NCBI GenBank assembly: GCA_037693485.1
Contig: CM075349.1
Location: 27,721,501-27,785,500, forward strand
Source: Kitagawia praeruptora
Taxonomy: Eukaryota; Streptophyta; Magnoliopsida; Apiales; Apiaceae
DNA: 64,000 nucleotides
Direction of reading: 5' to 3'
The translations under genes and the position numbers were made by a program. Within the stretch, counting starts at the first letter, position 1. Every line of letters starts with the position of its first letter. Below, one piece after another: positions 29,270 to 40,400 of this stretch. Below the pieces are notes generated by a model. The model did no database searches, was not told the origin of the DNA, and worked only from the letters and a program-made list of their open reading frames with translations.

Positions 29270-29646
29270 GAGCTATCTGCCAAAAAACCTATTGAACTTT
29301 TCCAAATTTTGCAGTTTAACCATTAAAGTTTTTTTGTTGCTAATTTAACCAACCACCTTTCCAAAATTATGCAAAATTTAATCATGGTTAACAAAAAAGT
29401 GACTTTTAGGGCTTTTTCAATGCAAAATTCTCTGAGTTTTCAATGCTTATGTGTTTCGATTAGGGCTTTTTCTTGTTAACCATGATTAACAAGATTAAAT
29501 TCACTTTTTTTGTTACTTTTTTTGTTAACCATGATTAAATTTTGCATAATTTTTGAAAGGTGGTTGGTTAAATTAGCAACAAAAAAACTTTAATGGTTAA
29601 ACTGCAAAATTTGGAAAAGTTCAATGGATTTTTTTGCAGATAGCTC
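29270..29646. mobile_element. foldback element with long inverted arms, 377 bp
   Basis: The left end GAGCTATCTGCCAAAAAA and the right end TTTTTTGCAGATAGCTC begin two arms of about 130 bases that are near-perfect inverse complements (shared words include TGGTTAACAAAAAA, AACCAACCACCTTTC and ACTGCAAAATTTGG). A loop of about 100 bases remains. It is a non-autonomous foldback or Mutator-like MITE. I could not settle the target duplication. Confidence 0.7.
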
Positions 29647-30103
29647 AAATAAAAATTTAAGAAAGAAATCGAAAAAAAAATATCTATAAATAAATTAATG
29701 AACACAGTATTGTACACATTTTAATATATATTGACATTTTATGTCAATTTTGTATTACGTTTTCTTAGGCCGACACCCGTTGTAATATTTTTTAATTATT
29801 TTCAAAATATAGACTCTTTAAAAAAGAAATTAAAAAGAAAATATCTATAAATAAATTAGTGAACACAATATTGTACAAATATTAATATATATATATACAG
29901 GCAACAAAATAATCTATGTACTTAATTTTTACATAGATTTTGTATCACATTTTCTTAGGCCAACACCCGTTGTATAAACTATATATATTCTTTTATATAT
30001 AAGAATATAAAATTTATTTTCTATTTCAAATTGACTTTTTCTTCCCTACAAATTCGAAAATCTTATATATATAGATATATATGTATATATATAACAAAAT
30101 AAA
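29647..30103. other. AT-rich sequence with repeated GGCCGACACCCGTTGT block
   Basis: No gene. 'CTTAGGCC(G/A)ACACCCGTTGT' occurs at about 29767 and 29957 and again at 30151 and 30491, each after an 'ATTTTGT(A/G)T(T/C)AC' phrase. (TA)n runs lie at about 29,885 and 30,050-30,095. Confidence 0.6.
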
Positions 30104-30832
30104 TAGTATACTTATTTTTACGTCGATTTTGCATGTGTTACATTTTTTGAGGCCGACACCCATTGTGATAAATACATATAGACAAAAAAGTATATTTGAT
30201 TGAATTAATTAAAAGAAAATGTTGAAATGTTAACAATGAGAAGATAATAACGACAAATTAACAATTAACAATAATTAAATAAAGAGGGAATGGTAAAAGT
30301 TCAAACCTTTTGTGTCAAGTTTTGCAGGTGCTTATACTTCTCAAACAGAGAAAAATATCTTAATTCGTGTTCACACGATCAGGTGTTTCTATACCGAGAT
30401 CACTAACAAAAATACAAAATCCAACACACAGAACAACCAATTGTTACTAATAGTATACTTATTTTTACGTCGATTTTGTGTTACATTTTCTTAGGCCGAC
30501 ACCCGTTGTGATAAATACATATAGACAAAAAATTATATTTGATTGAATTAATTAAAACAAAATGTTGAAATGTTAACAATGAGAAGATTATAACGACAAA
30601 TTAACAATTAACAATAAATAAATAAAGAGGGAAGGGTAAAAGTTCAAACCTTTTGTGTCAAGTTTCGCAAGTGCTTATACTTCTCAAACAGAGAAAAATA
30701 TCTTAATTCGTGTTCACACGATCAGGTGTTTCTATACCGAGATCACTAACAAAAATACAAAATCCAACACACAGAACAACCAATTGTTACTAATAGTATA
30801 CTTATTTTTACGTCGATTTTGTGTTACATTTT
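30104..30832 (+). repeat. tandem duplication, unit about 345 bp
   Basis: Units start at 30104, 30451 and 30794 with TAGTATACTTATTTTTACGT; periods are 347 and 343. The first two copies are nearly identical across the phrase 'TCACACGATCAGGTGTTTCT'. The third is cut after about 39 bases by the Athila LTR at 30833. The weak open frames at 30312 and 30655 are copies of each other and not convincing genes. Confidence 0.85.
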
Positions 30833-32150
30833 TGTTAGTATAGTATTTTTGTTGTTCGTTCGCAGGGAAGGACTGAATGTAATATCAAGTTCAAGTATCT
30901 TATCTCTCACAATTTAGAAGTGTAGAAGAATGTTTGGTTTGTTTATAAACTAAATTAAACTAATTATTAATCGAGAATAAAATATATGATGAAAACAATC
31001 CAAGAACTGGGGTTCTTCACTTGGTTTCAATGCACATTCAATATCTATGTGACATCTACGTTCTTACTCTGCTGAAAACAATTCTTCTAAGGTTATAAAG
31101 TTCTCTTCCAAGATACAATATAGTGTCTACAACTACACCTTAATTGTCACTTCCGTGATATAATCAAAGTACAATCATAAACTATCACGCACCAAGAATT
31201 ATAAGTCTCACAACTCTCCTATTAATCTTCCAATCAAATATTCGAGTTATGTCTGTTAAATCGTGTACTAAAATTGCAATTCCTCTTCCGAATTATCACA
31301 ATTCCTAAAATCCAATCAAAGGTTCATGACGCCCCTAATTGTGTTAAGTCCTTAATAACAGATCAGCAAAGCAAGAAAATCACAGATAATTAAACACACA
31401 TGAATACCAAGGAATACTACCCAATCCTCAGATTAGAGAATTAGTTACACATAATTACTGAAGAAAACAAAACAATAATATTGAATGAAAACATGATATT
31501 AAAAATATGGAGTTTAGAGATTACACGTTTCGGAAATTGAATAAAGCTTGGATAGAACACCTTCAATCCTTGCTCCTTCTCTTCTCTCCAATCTCAAAAT
31601 AGTTCTAGATCTAAAGTATGAATAGTACTGAAAATAGGTTATGAATACACCCTAAAATAATACCCTAGATGTGTTTATATAGGGCTCTAGACATCTTTCC
31701 CAGCAAGAAATTGCCTTCTATTACAATTAGAATTAGAAGAAAGTACAAAAAACTGCCCAGAATACAAATAGAATTAGAAAAAGGGCAAAATAGTAATTTC
31801 TTAGCTTTCTTTTACAAGAACGCGCGCGCGACTTCATTCAGCACGCTCAATGCACCTGCTATCTATCCCAGGTTGTAGAAAATCTCTCAAGCTTCGCGTG
31901 GGCAGTAAGATCGCTGAAAACGGACTTCTAGAACTCCAGATATGGCCAAAACAGTGTAGACTGCGCAACCTTCCCGGAAAATCCGAATTTTAATCAATTA
32001 ATCCTCCAAAAACGATAGAAGCGTTGATATTCTTGCAAACCTGCACATCTACACAAAACACATCAAAACTACAACAAACTTGAGTCCAAGACAATCAATT
32101 TAAGCCGATTTGGAACGCTCCAAGTAGATATAAAATCCACTTATCAAACA
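30833..32150 (-). repeat. Athila-type 3' LTR, 1318 bp
   Basis: Plus-strand edges TGTTAGTATAG and CTTATCAAACA; the inner edge adjoins CCCCCAAACTT, the complement of the polypurine tract. The other LTR begins the same way (TGTTAGTAGTATTTTT at 37427). Includes the arm of a long inverted repeat at 30862-31232. Confidence 0.8.
30862..31232 (+). repeat. inverted-repeat arm 1 inside the Athila LTR
   Basis: About 370 bp matching 33826-34196 in inverse orientation with only about 7 differences that I could count. Confidence 0.9.
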
Positions 32151-32162
32151 CCCCCAAACTTA
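32151..32162 (-). other. Athila polypurine tract
   Basis: On the - strand AAGTTTGGGGG precedes TGTTTGATAAG of the LTR, as usual for this group. Confidence 0.8.
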
Positions 32163-33825
32163 AACTGATGCTTGTCCTCAAGCATAAACAATTACAACTA
32201 ACTAACTAACTAGTACCACTTCCGTAGGTGATCACGGTTGCATTTGGCATATGCAACAAGCCCTTTAAACCCCTAGGCAGCCCTAGTGGACGAGTAAGGT
32301 CTCGTGAGGGCCTATAACGAATGTACCCACAAAATCCATTTAACCTAATGCAAAAACAATGCAATGCATGAATGCAACTAAATGAAAATGCAATTAATCT
32401 AGTACTAAATTCCTACCATACCTTCAAATCCTCTCATGCCATATCAACTTAAGAATCAAAGTAATAACACAATGTCTTGGTGTCTAAAGTGCAAGTATCC
32501 ACACAGTCTACTCAAAGAAGATGTATAATATCATAGAAATTCATGTCAAATGCAAAAATAGGTTGGTAAACATGCTAAGCACACAAGAGCACATCTTTAA
32601 GACAAACTTCGGGATCTCTTATGCCAAAAGCAAAAACTCACCATCCCCTCACAAAAATATTCACTCAAAACAAAGGGTAAGTGTTTCACTCAACTCCAAC
32701 AATATCATAAACATGCTTCGTCCTTGGTATCACTCTAACCTTTAACGCAACATACATCATCAATGACAATCAAAAGGACTTTTATAAGGTTGTAACGGGG
32801 CTAGGGACAAGGTTTGTCAAGAAAACCAAAGAAGGTTAAGTCAAAAGCTAGTACCCGACAATGAAATTAAAACAACTCACATACTTATTAATACCAATAA
32901 ATACTTCCCCACACTTGAACTTTTATCATAGTCCAATAAACACCTTGTCTAGTCGAATCAAAGTAGGATCACAAAGGATAAGTATGCTCTCATATATTTT
33001 TTTTCTGTTTTTTTTTTCTTTTTTTTCTTTTTTTTTCAAGAGAGCTAAATAATAGCAAGAACAATGATCCCATAAATATGATTTCAAACTTCGACTAACA
33101 AGCTAACAATATATTCCCAAAAATTATGATCATCAATAAAACCCCCCCTTTTTGCACACCTTATCACTCCCTTAAGCACAATACTATCCTTTGACAATTG
33201 GGTTCAAAATTAATGTAAGGCCAATACAATAAAAAGGATATATGGCAAATACATGGTGTGTCACCGAAAGAACAAGATTAGACTCAAAGGGTTAACTAAT
33301 GGATCATGTATAAACGGTTTGGATATATAGGAAATATGAGGTTATCCTATTGCCTTTATCATGTTATCATCAAATAATGTCATGCATCTTAAGAAAGACT
33401 TCAAACAAGTGCTAGCAATGCAAACGACAAGTGGACACTCAAGCAAACGAATAATCATGCAAAAGATATGCATATAGGCTCAAAACTCACTTGGTGTGAC
33501 AAAGCATAATCAATCCCAAATAACAGTCTCTCTAACGCACCTACTTGTATTCAAAGCATATAGACCAAATTACCTTGCACATATTCATGGCATTCTAATC
33601 ATTTAGCACATTCAATAAGTTTACTAGTTTCTACTTGCTAGTGTATGTGTGTGCAAGAGAACAAAGCACGTCAATTCTCATACAAAAGCGTCAAGAACAC
33701 AAGAATTCCTATCAAGCATGGGTGCAAATGCAAACTATTATGAACTCACATGATATACAAACATAAAAACAGAATGTCCTATATGAAACAAACGTAAATA
33801 ACACAAACATAAATGCATAATTTAC
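32163..33825. other. Athila internal non-coding region
   Basis: No protein of any recognised family; the place where complete Athila elements carry an env-like region or other spacer. A T/TTTC run lies at 32999-33038. I see no RNA gene. Confidence 0.6.
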
Positions 33826-34196
33826 GGAAGATTAATAGGAGAGTTGTGAGACTTATAATTCTTGGTGCGTGATAGTTTATGATTGTACTTTGATTGTATC
33901 ACGGAAGTGACAATTAAGGTGTAGTTGTAGACACTATATTGTATCTTGGAAGAGAACATTATAACCTTAGAAGAATTGTTTTCAGCAGAGTAAGAACGTA
34001 GATGTCACATAGATATTGAATGTGCATTGAAACCAAGTGAAGAACCCCAGTTCTTGGATTATTTTCCTCGTATATTTTATTCTTGATTAATAATTAGTTT
34101 AATTTAGTTTATAAACAAACCAAACATTCTTCTACACTTCTAAATTGTGAGAGATAAGATACTTGAACTTGATATTACATTCAGTCCTTCCCTGTG
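33826..34196 (-). repeat. inverted-repeat arm 2: inverted copy of LTR sequence
   Basis: Inverse complement of 30862-31232 (about 98% identical by eye), lying inside the element between the non-coding region and the gag-protease gene. An RNA covering both arms could fold into a long duplex. Confidence 0.9.
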
Positions 34197-34215
34197 AAAA
34201 ATTTTCTGTAGGCTA

Positions 34216-34338
34216 TAACGCAGGGGCAGGCTGCGTTTCTCCTGTGTAGACTGTGGGAGATGCAGTAACGCAGGCGCAGCCTGCGTTACAGGGAGGCAGA
34301 GTGCGGAACAATCAGTAACGCAGGCGCATCCTGCGTTA
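34216..34338 (+). repeat. three hairpin repeats with an exact 50-bp period
   Basis: TAACGCAGG and its inverse complement CCTGCGTTA stand 5 nt apart at 34266-34288 and 34316-34338. A degenerate copy starts at 34216. The starts are exactly 50 bp apart. They are followed by 'CAGGG'. No coding function is evident. Confidence 0.9.
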
Positions 34339-34492
34339 CAGGGTTGCTGCCTGCGCAAAAAACACTGTTCATTTTTTTTTATTTTTTTATTTTATAAAAA
34401 ACAATTAAAAAAAATTTTTCCTACACTAATGCGTGGGTTGCCTCCCACGAAGCGCTCCTTTAACGTCAATAGCTTGACGTTACTTCCTTAAC

Positions 34493-37354
34493 TCATAGCA
34501 GTTTCAAAAGAATAACTGAACCATCCTCAACAAAAAGACCATTCATAAGAACATTGACATCATGGTTGCTTGTTTTCCACAAATCTCTTCCATCAGATTT
34601 CAACTTGATTTTACTACCCAACGGCCAAATTTTCTTCTTTTTCTTCTTCACACCTCTAAGATGCTTCTCCGACTCAACCGACTGAACAAAAATTTCTTCT
34701 TCCTTGTCATCGGTTTTCCACCTTCGCAACGCGTTATCATGCCCCTCTTCAAAAATCACTAGCTCATTATTCAAAAGGACATACCTCAAATGTGGTGGAA
34801 ATTTTCCAAACTTGACACTCGAAAGATCTCGAACCGAAGAACCGTCAATGGAATCACTGATGGGATGCTTTATCACATGCATGTCAGATTTTTCGCTCAA
34901 TAACTGATCAAACTTCTTTCTCTGACCCGTATCAACTATTTTCACACTGCAACACTCTTCATCCTCTGTCGGTAATTTCATGGCCTTGAACACATTAAAG
35001 GTGACATTCTGATCTTCTTCTTCTACTACATCATCTAACACCCGTACTGTTCCCACGAAGTGTTCATTTTCGAGCTGCACAATTTCATCAACTATGTCAA
35101 CAGTAAAACAAGTTGCTCCAAAAGGAGGCATCCTCATTGCTTTGTTCAGATCAAATTCAACTTTGTCCTTGCCAACATTCAATGTCAATTTTCCAGTTTT
35201 AACATCGATTGTAGTGCCAGCAGTAACCAAGAATGGCCTTCCCAAGATAATGGGTATCTCGACATCTTCATCCATCTCTAACACCACGAAATCGCAAGGA
35301 ATGACAAATTTATCCACTTTGACAACCACATCTTCGATGACCCCCAACGGATACTTAGCAGAACGATCCGCCAACTGAAGTGAAATCCGTGTCTTTTTAA
35401 GCTCCCCAAGACCAAGTCGTTTGCAAATTGAGTATGGCATCAAACTCACACTAGCCCCTAAATCACACAAGGCTTTGATGTTCTCCATCTTCCCAATAGT
35501 GCAAGGCAAAGAAAAGCTTCCCGGATCTTTCAATTTCTGAGGAATGGCCTTTTGGATGACTGCACTGCATTCAGCATTGAGAGTAATGGTTTCTGCATCC
35601 TCAAGTTTTCTCTTCTTTGTCAACATCTCCTTAAGAAATTTAGCATAGAGCGGCATTTGATTCAAAGCTTCAGCCAAAGGAATATTAACATGCAACTGCC
35701 GGAACATAGTCAAGAACTTCTCGTACTGCTTCTCTAACTGCCTGTTGTGAAGTCTCTGTGGAAATGGAATAGGAGGAACATATGGTGGTGGAGGAACATA
35801 CGGCTTTTCTGGTTCTTCTTCCTTCTTCTCTTCATCTACTTTTTCTGACTTTTCTGCATCAATCTCTACTATCTCATTTTCTTTTTCAGCATCCTTCTCT
35901 TTAGGCTCAAGAGCCTCAACCTCGGGCAACTCTTTTCCGCTCCTCAAAGTAATTGCTTTGCATTGTTCCTTACCATTCTGGTCGGGTTGACTTGGAAGAG
36001 AACCCTGCTCACGAACACCCATCTTTGAGGCAATTTGTCCAATCTGTGTTTCTAGCATCTTTTGAGATGATGCCATCTGATCTATTCTTGATTCCATGTT
36101 AGCCAATGCCCTAGAAGTTCTTTTCATAATCTTATTTAGTGCAACCTCCCAATCCGCTGGTTCTTTCTTTGGCGGAGGTTGATACTGATGCTGTGCTTGA
36201 TACGGTGGTCATGCCTGAAAACCAGGAGGTTGATTCTGCCTTGGAAATGAATAGGAAGGATTAGCCGCATGATTATTACTGTAAGAAAGATTGTTGTTTG
36301 GCCTTTGATTTGGATTGTAGTAAGAGTTATTCTGCACAGGCCACAGCTGTCTTCCCTGAATGAAAGATGCTTCTTCTGGAAATTGTTGCACATAAGAGTT
36401 CTGACCAGCACCATAATCATGATACCCTTCCATAGGTGAAGAAATAGCATTCACATTTGCCCTTTGTCCTCGCACCTCCTGAGTTAGAGTATCCAACTTT
36501 TGAGCTAGCATGTTGATAATCTCAGATTCTTGTGCTGCTTTTGCTGAGCTCGTCCCACTAGGTGCCCATGAATAATTATTACATGCCAATTCTTCAAGGA
36601 GTGCTTTAGCTTGCGTCGTTGGTGCCTTCTTGAAATTTCCACCAGCAGCTACATCCAGACTCAAACGAATATCTGCATTCATGGCCCCGTAAAAAGTACT
36701 AATGATCTGCCAATCTTCTAAGCCATGATGAGGACACTTTCTCAATAATGCCTTGAATCTCTCCCATGCCTGTTATAGACCTTCAACCGGTTGTGCTTTA
36801 AAACTCATAATCATAGTCCTCAATTGTTGCGTCTTGTCAGAAGGATAGTATTTGGACAAGAATGCAGTAGAAAGACTCTCCCATGTAGCAACTGCAGTGT
36901 TTGGAAGTTGCTGAAACCATTCCAAAGCTCTTCCCTTAATAGAGTAGGGAAACATATGGAGACGAATCTGATCACTCGTAACACCATTGATTCTGAATGA
37001 GCCACACATCTGCACGAAACGCTCTAGATGTCTGTGTGGGTCCTCTAGTTCAATATCTCCTTCAAAAGCTTGATTGCTGATCATCTGAATTAAGCTTGGA
37101 TTAATGTTGAATTGGGCTGCACCAATCTCTGGAGTTTTGTACATGCAATTAGCAGGATTCGGTGTCTCATGGTCCCAAATAGAAGTCTCACCAACATTAT
37201 CAACCACCTGATTCTCCGTATCTTCCATCTTAGCTTTCTCTTTTCTTAGCTTTCTCAAAGTACGCTCGATTTCAGGATCAAATTCCAATTTTCTAGCGCA
37301 AGATGAACGTCGCATACACCTGAAAATCACCAACAAAACAACTTGTGGAACCAA
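34493..37354 (-). pseudogene. Athila-type gag-protease, two stop codons
   Basis: One frame of 954 codons runs through this stretch, broken by TAA at 36773-36775 and TGA at 36209-36211. Motifs in order: gag domain near the start (GRALEWFQQLP, AFLSKYYPSDKT); a glutamine/asparagine-rich linker; a proline-rich YVPPPPYVPP segment; and an aspartic protease (CDLGASVSLMP and IILGRPFL). In life, gag packages the RNA and the protease cuts gag. After the protease comes about 200 residues and a stop; RT is not found downstream. The TGA is a CGA-type change at an Arg position and the TAA replaces a Tyr-like codon, so both look like point mutations. The N-terminal start is not certain. Confidence 0.85.
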
Positions 37355-37405
37355 TTAAAATCTAAACAATAAGAAACAATTAACCTAAACTCAAATATAC
37401 TGCCT

Positions 37406-37423
37406 TCCCCGGCAGCGGCGCCA
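37406..37423 (-). other. Athila primer-binding site
   Basis: On the - strand TGGCGCCGCTGCCGGGGA, of the type used by Athila-like elements (tRNA-Asp-like), 3 nt from the LTR start at 37427. Confidence 0.85.
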
Positions 37424-37426
37424 ATT

Positions 37427-37442
37427 TGTTAGTAGTATTTTT
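37427..37442 (-). repeat. stub of the Athila 5' LTR
   Basis: Sixteen bases (TGTTAGTAGTATTTTT) matching the outer edge of the left LTR; the rest is displaced by the insertion at 37443. Confidence 0.75.
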
Positions 37443-37465
37443 TGTTAGATATAATTGATGTAGGT
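37443..37465 (+). repeat. SIRE-like 5' LTR, first 23 bases
   Basis: Same as 63693-63715. The last five bases, TAGGT, are duplicated at 41967-41971 after the nested insertion. Confidence 0.9.
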
Positions 37466-40400
37466 TATAACGCCCCGACTTCCCAATATTGAAAATATAC
37501 TTTTTATAATAAAATAGACAATATACAGGGGAATTTTAGAAAATTTCGGCATGAAGTATTCATAAATCGAACTATCCACCTGTAATTCAACCCAACCAAA
37601 TTCCAATTTAACAAATAAAATTTAAAACTTAATACACCAACGATTCCTCACCGAGGATCGATTCCAGGTTATGGTATGAAACAAAAATCTAACTAATACA
37701 AATTATTACAACTTCTATCTTAGCTCTAGAAACAAATCACTATACCGTATAATCAGTAGCTTAATCCAAAACTGTGCTCGCCTGCGTTAGCTCTGAAATC
37801 TATTCCAAATAGGATCCTCCTCGCCCTCATTCCCATTTTAAAATATAAGTAGATCATCCTTAAACCTAACTGCAAAGGGTTAGGTAAAACAAAGCAAGAG
37901 TGAGCCAAAGAGCGCTCAGTAAGTATATAATATGGTGAACAACAATTTATGAATATTTCATTGATGAACAATATCAATGATCAAATATCTCAAGGGAATA
38001 AATCAATACCTTTCATAAAATAAAACTTTCCATTTTCTTTAAACCATAACTCTTTATCAAAACATTTTTTTTTTAAATCATTCCATTATCAAAACATACT
38101 TTTCATAAGACTTTTAAAAGCATTTAAGTTGAGTTATATTATTCTCCTGATTACAGACAATACGGGTGATCAGCCACGTAAAGTCCCCATTCCTTTGAAA
38201 TTGGGTTCCCAATTAGGCAACACATTGGCCTTTCAAATGCTGGACTGGGCACTCCCCCAGCCTCTTATGCTAAAAATGCTGGACTAGGCACTCCCCCAGC
38301 CTCTTACGCTTCTCCAATCTATAAAACCTTTAAAAACATTTTAAAACATTTTTCAGTCCTTAAACTCACTGGCAAAAGACCAGCCCAGTATAAGGAAATT
38401 TTAAAAATCATCTTTAATTAATAAATCATTTTTTTCTTTTATGAGCATTGATAAATGATGGAGGGTCATGGAAGCAATTGATATAAGAAAGCAAGCAACA
38501 AGGCGAAAATATTGAACTAAGCATGGCACAGTTAAGCAAGACAGAATAATAACTCAATAAGACATAATTAACAAATTAAGGAACAACACTATCATTAAGA
38601 TTCTAGAATTGAACAACAATTTATAAGGAAATCTTACAATAAAGGAATCTGAAGCTCAACAGAACAGAATTATATAACCATAAGGAAAACATCAATAATT
38701 TAAGGAAAAAAAACAATTGTCAAGATTTTATAAATTCATAACAATTTATAAGGAATCATGGAATAGGGAAAATCTGAATTCAAAAGAAGATTTAAGAAAT
38801 TCTTAATTACTCAAGTCTCACTCTTGTCGACTAAGCATTTACATGCATTAGCTGCCAAAACCGGCCTGACAATAATGAGTTTGAATAAATAAGAAGATCT
38901 CAACTCATTCTCGGTTTTAACCGTCACTGAGCAACACATGCTTCAACAACAATCTAAACCTCGAATTATTTTACAACAATTTAAAGAAAACGTTCCTTGA
39001 AGAATATTATTAAAGACGAGTAACATTGATATAAAATATTTTTAAAAGAATCAACACCTGAACGATAGGTGAAGAGAATAACAATGGAAAATAATCTGAG
39101 AATAATTAATTACATATTAATTGAAGGGAATGTTACTTAAACCAAATCAAGGGGGACAGATACTAGCAAAACGATTTAGAAGACAACCTTACAATTAACA
39201 GAACAGGATTGCACCATTCAGACTAATATGAAAAGTATAGATGATTGCAAGAAAGGATTCAGCAGAACATATAAACAATACAAGAAGGTTCACATCACTT
39301 GATCAATAAGTGAGGGTTAGTATACTTGCCTCAATACACGCAGTCTCCAATTCCAATATCCAAATCCTTTACTCACTTTACTTTAGTCTATCCCCTCTTT
39401 ATACCTTGACCTTTCGTCGATCCCACATCCATCTTTCCTATATCATTTGTCAATCTTTATTGGAGCACACTCGTCAATCCCGATAATTATCTTCTTCCTC
39501 TATATTCCATCTACATGTGTACTGACTCTTAGCCGGCCTCCTATTCGTACCTATATACAGGTAAAATACTATTTTAGTACGCTTAATAATTGTAACCATC
39601 CAACTTTGTTCTACCCAAACGTGTCCTAATATGCTATACAACTTATCACATATAACTTATACAGATCATATTCTCGAAATAATATCATACAATCACAAAA
39701 TCATATAAGCACTTAGCACATAATAATAATTTACATTTATACTACGTAAATCATATCTATTTATGATTACTCCTTATCAAATTACTACCAGGATTACAAA
39801 ATAATTTCAATAAAATTTTGACAACAGGGTACAATACCAATTAGAACACAACCGACACAATTAATCAATCAATCAAAATTGTAAAATCCCCTATATAATA
39901 GTCGACAACTTCGGACTCTGCTAGAACATTTTCCTCAAATAATAACAATTATCACATCTACCTTTAAAACTTACCATTTAGTTAACTAATCAGTCACCCT
40001 TTTTAAAACCATAATACAACCACAAATTTGCTCTCTTTCAAACACATCAATGTCAAATAGAATTCCATTTTAGCTACCCCTTTCCTTTCCATTAAGTGCC
40101 AAATTCAAACCATCCTTAAATGTTTACTACATATCAGTCTTAAATTCTTTCATTACTAAATAACCCAATAATTAACTCTCATTACACACACAAACGTAGG
40201 CACACACAAAAATCCTCCTTCGACAATACAACACCAAGACACACATACAGGTACATCTCTATACTTTAAATTCTGTTTTAGTAGTTCATAAACTCCAGAA
40301 CCATATCACAATTCAATTAAACACCCCAGACACAATAAAATTCCGGTAACAATACAAAAACTCGACCAAACCAGCAACTAAAGAGGAAACCTCAAATCTT

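Larger units (their letters stand above)
30833..37442 (-). mobile_element. Athila-type gypsy element carrying only gag and protease (right LTR cut)
   Basis: Read on the - strand: 16 bp of the 5' LTR (37427-37442), PBS, gag and protease with two stops, a non-coding stretch, polypurine tract, and a full 3' LTR (30833-32150). RT, RNase H and integrase are absent, so it would rely on another element. The rest of its 5' LTR was displaced to beyond the window by the copia element that starts at 37443. Left flank is ATTTT, whose partner lies outside. Confidence 0.8.

Noticed and set aside
30312..30843. two similar small open frames
   Set aside because: They are copies of one tandem repeat unit, without recognisable domains.
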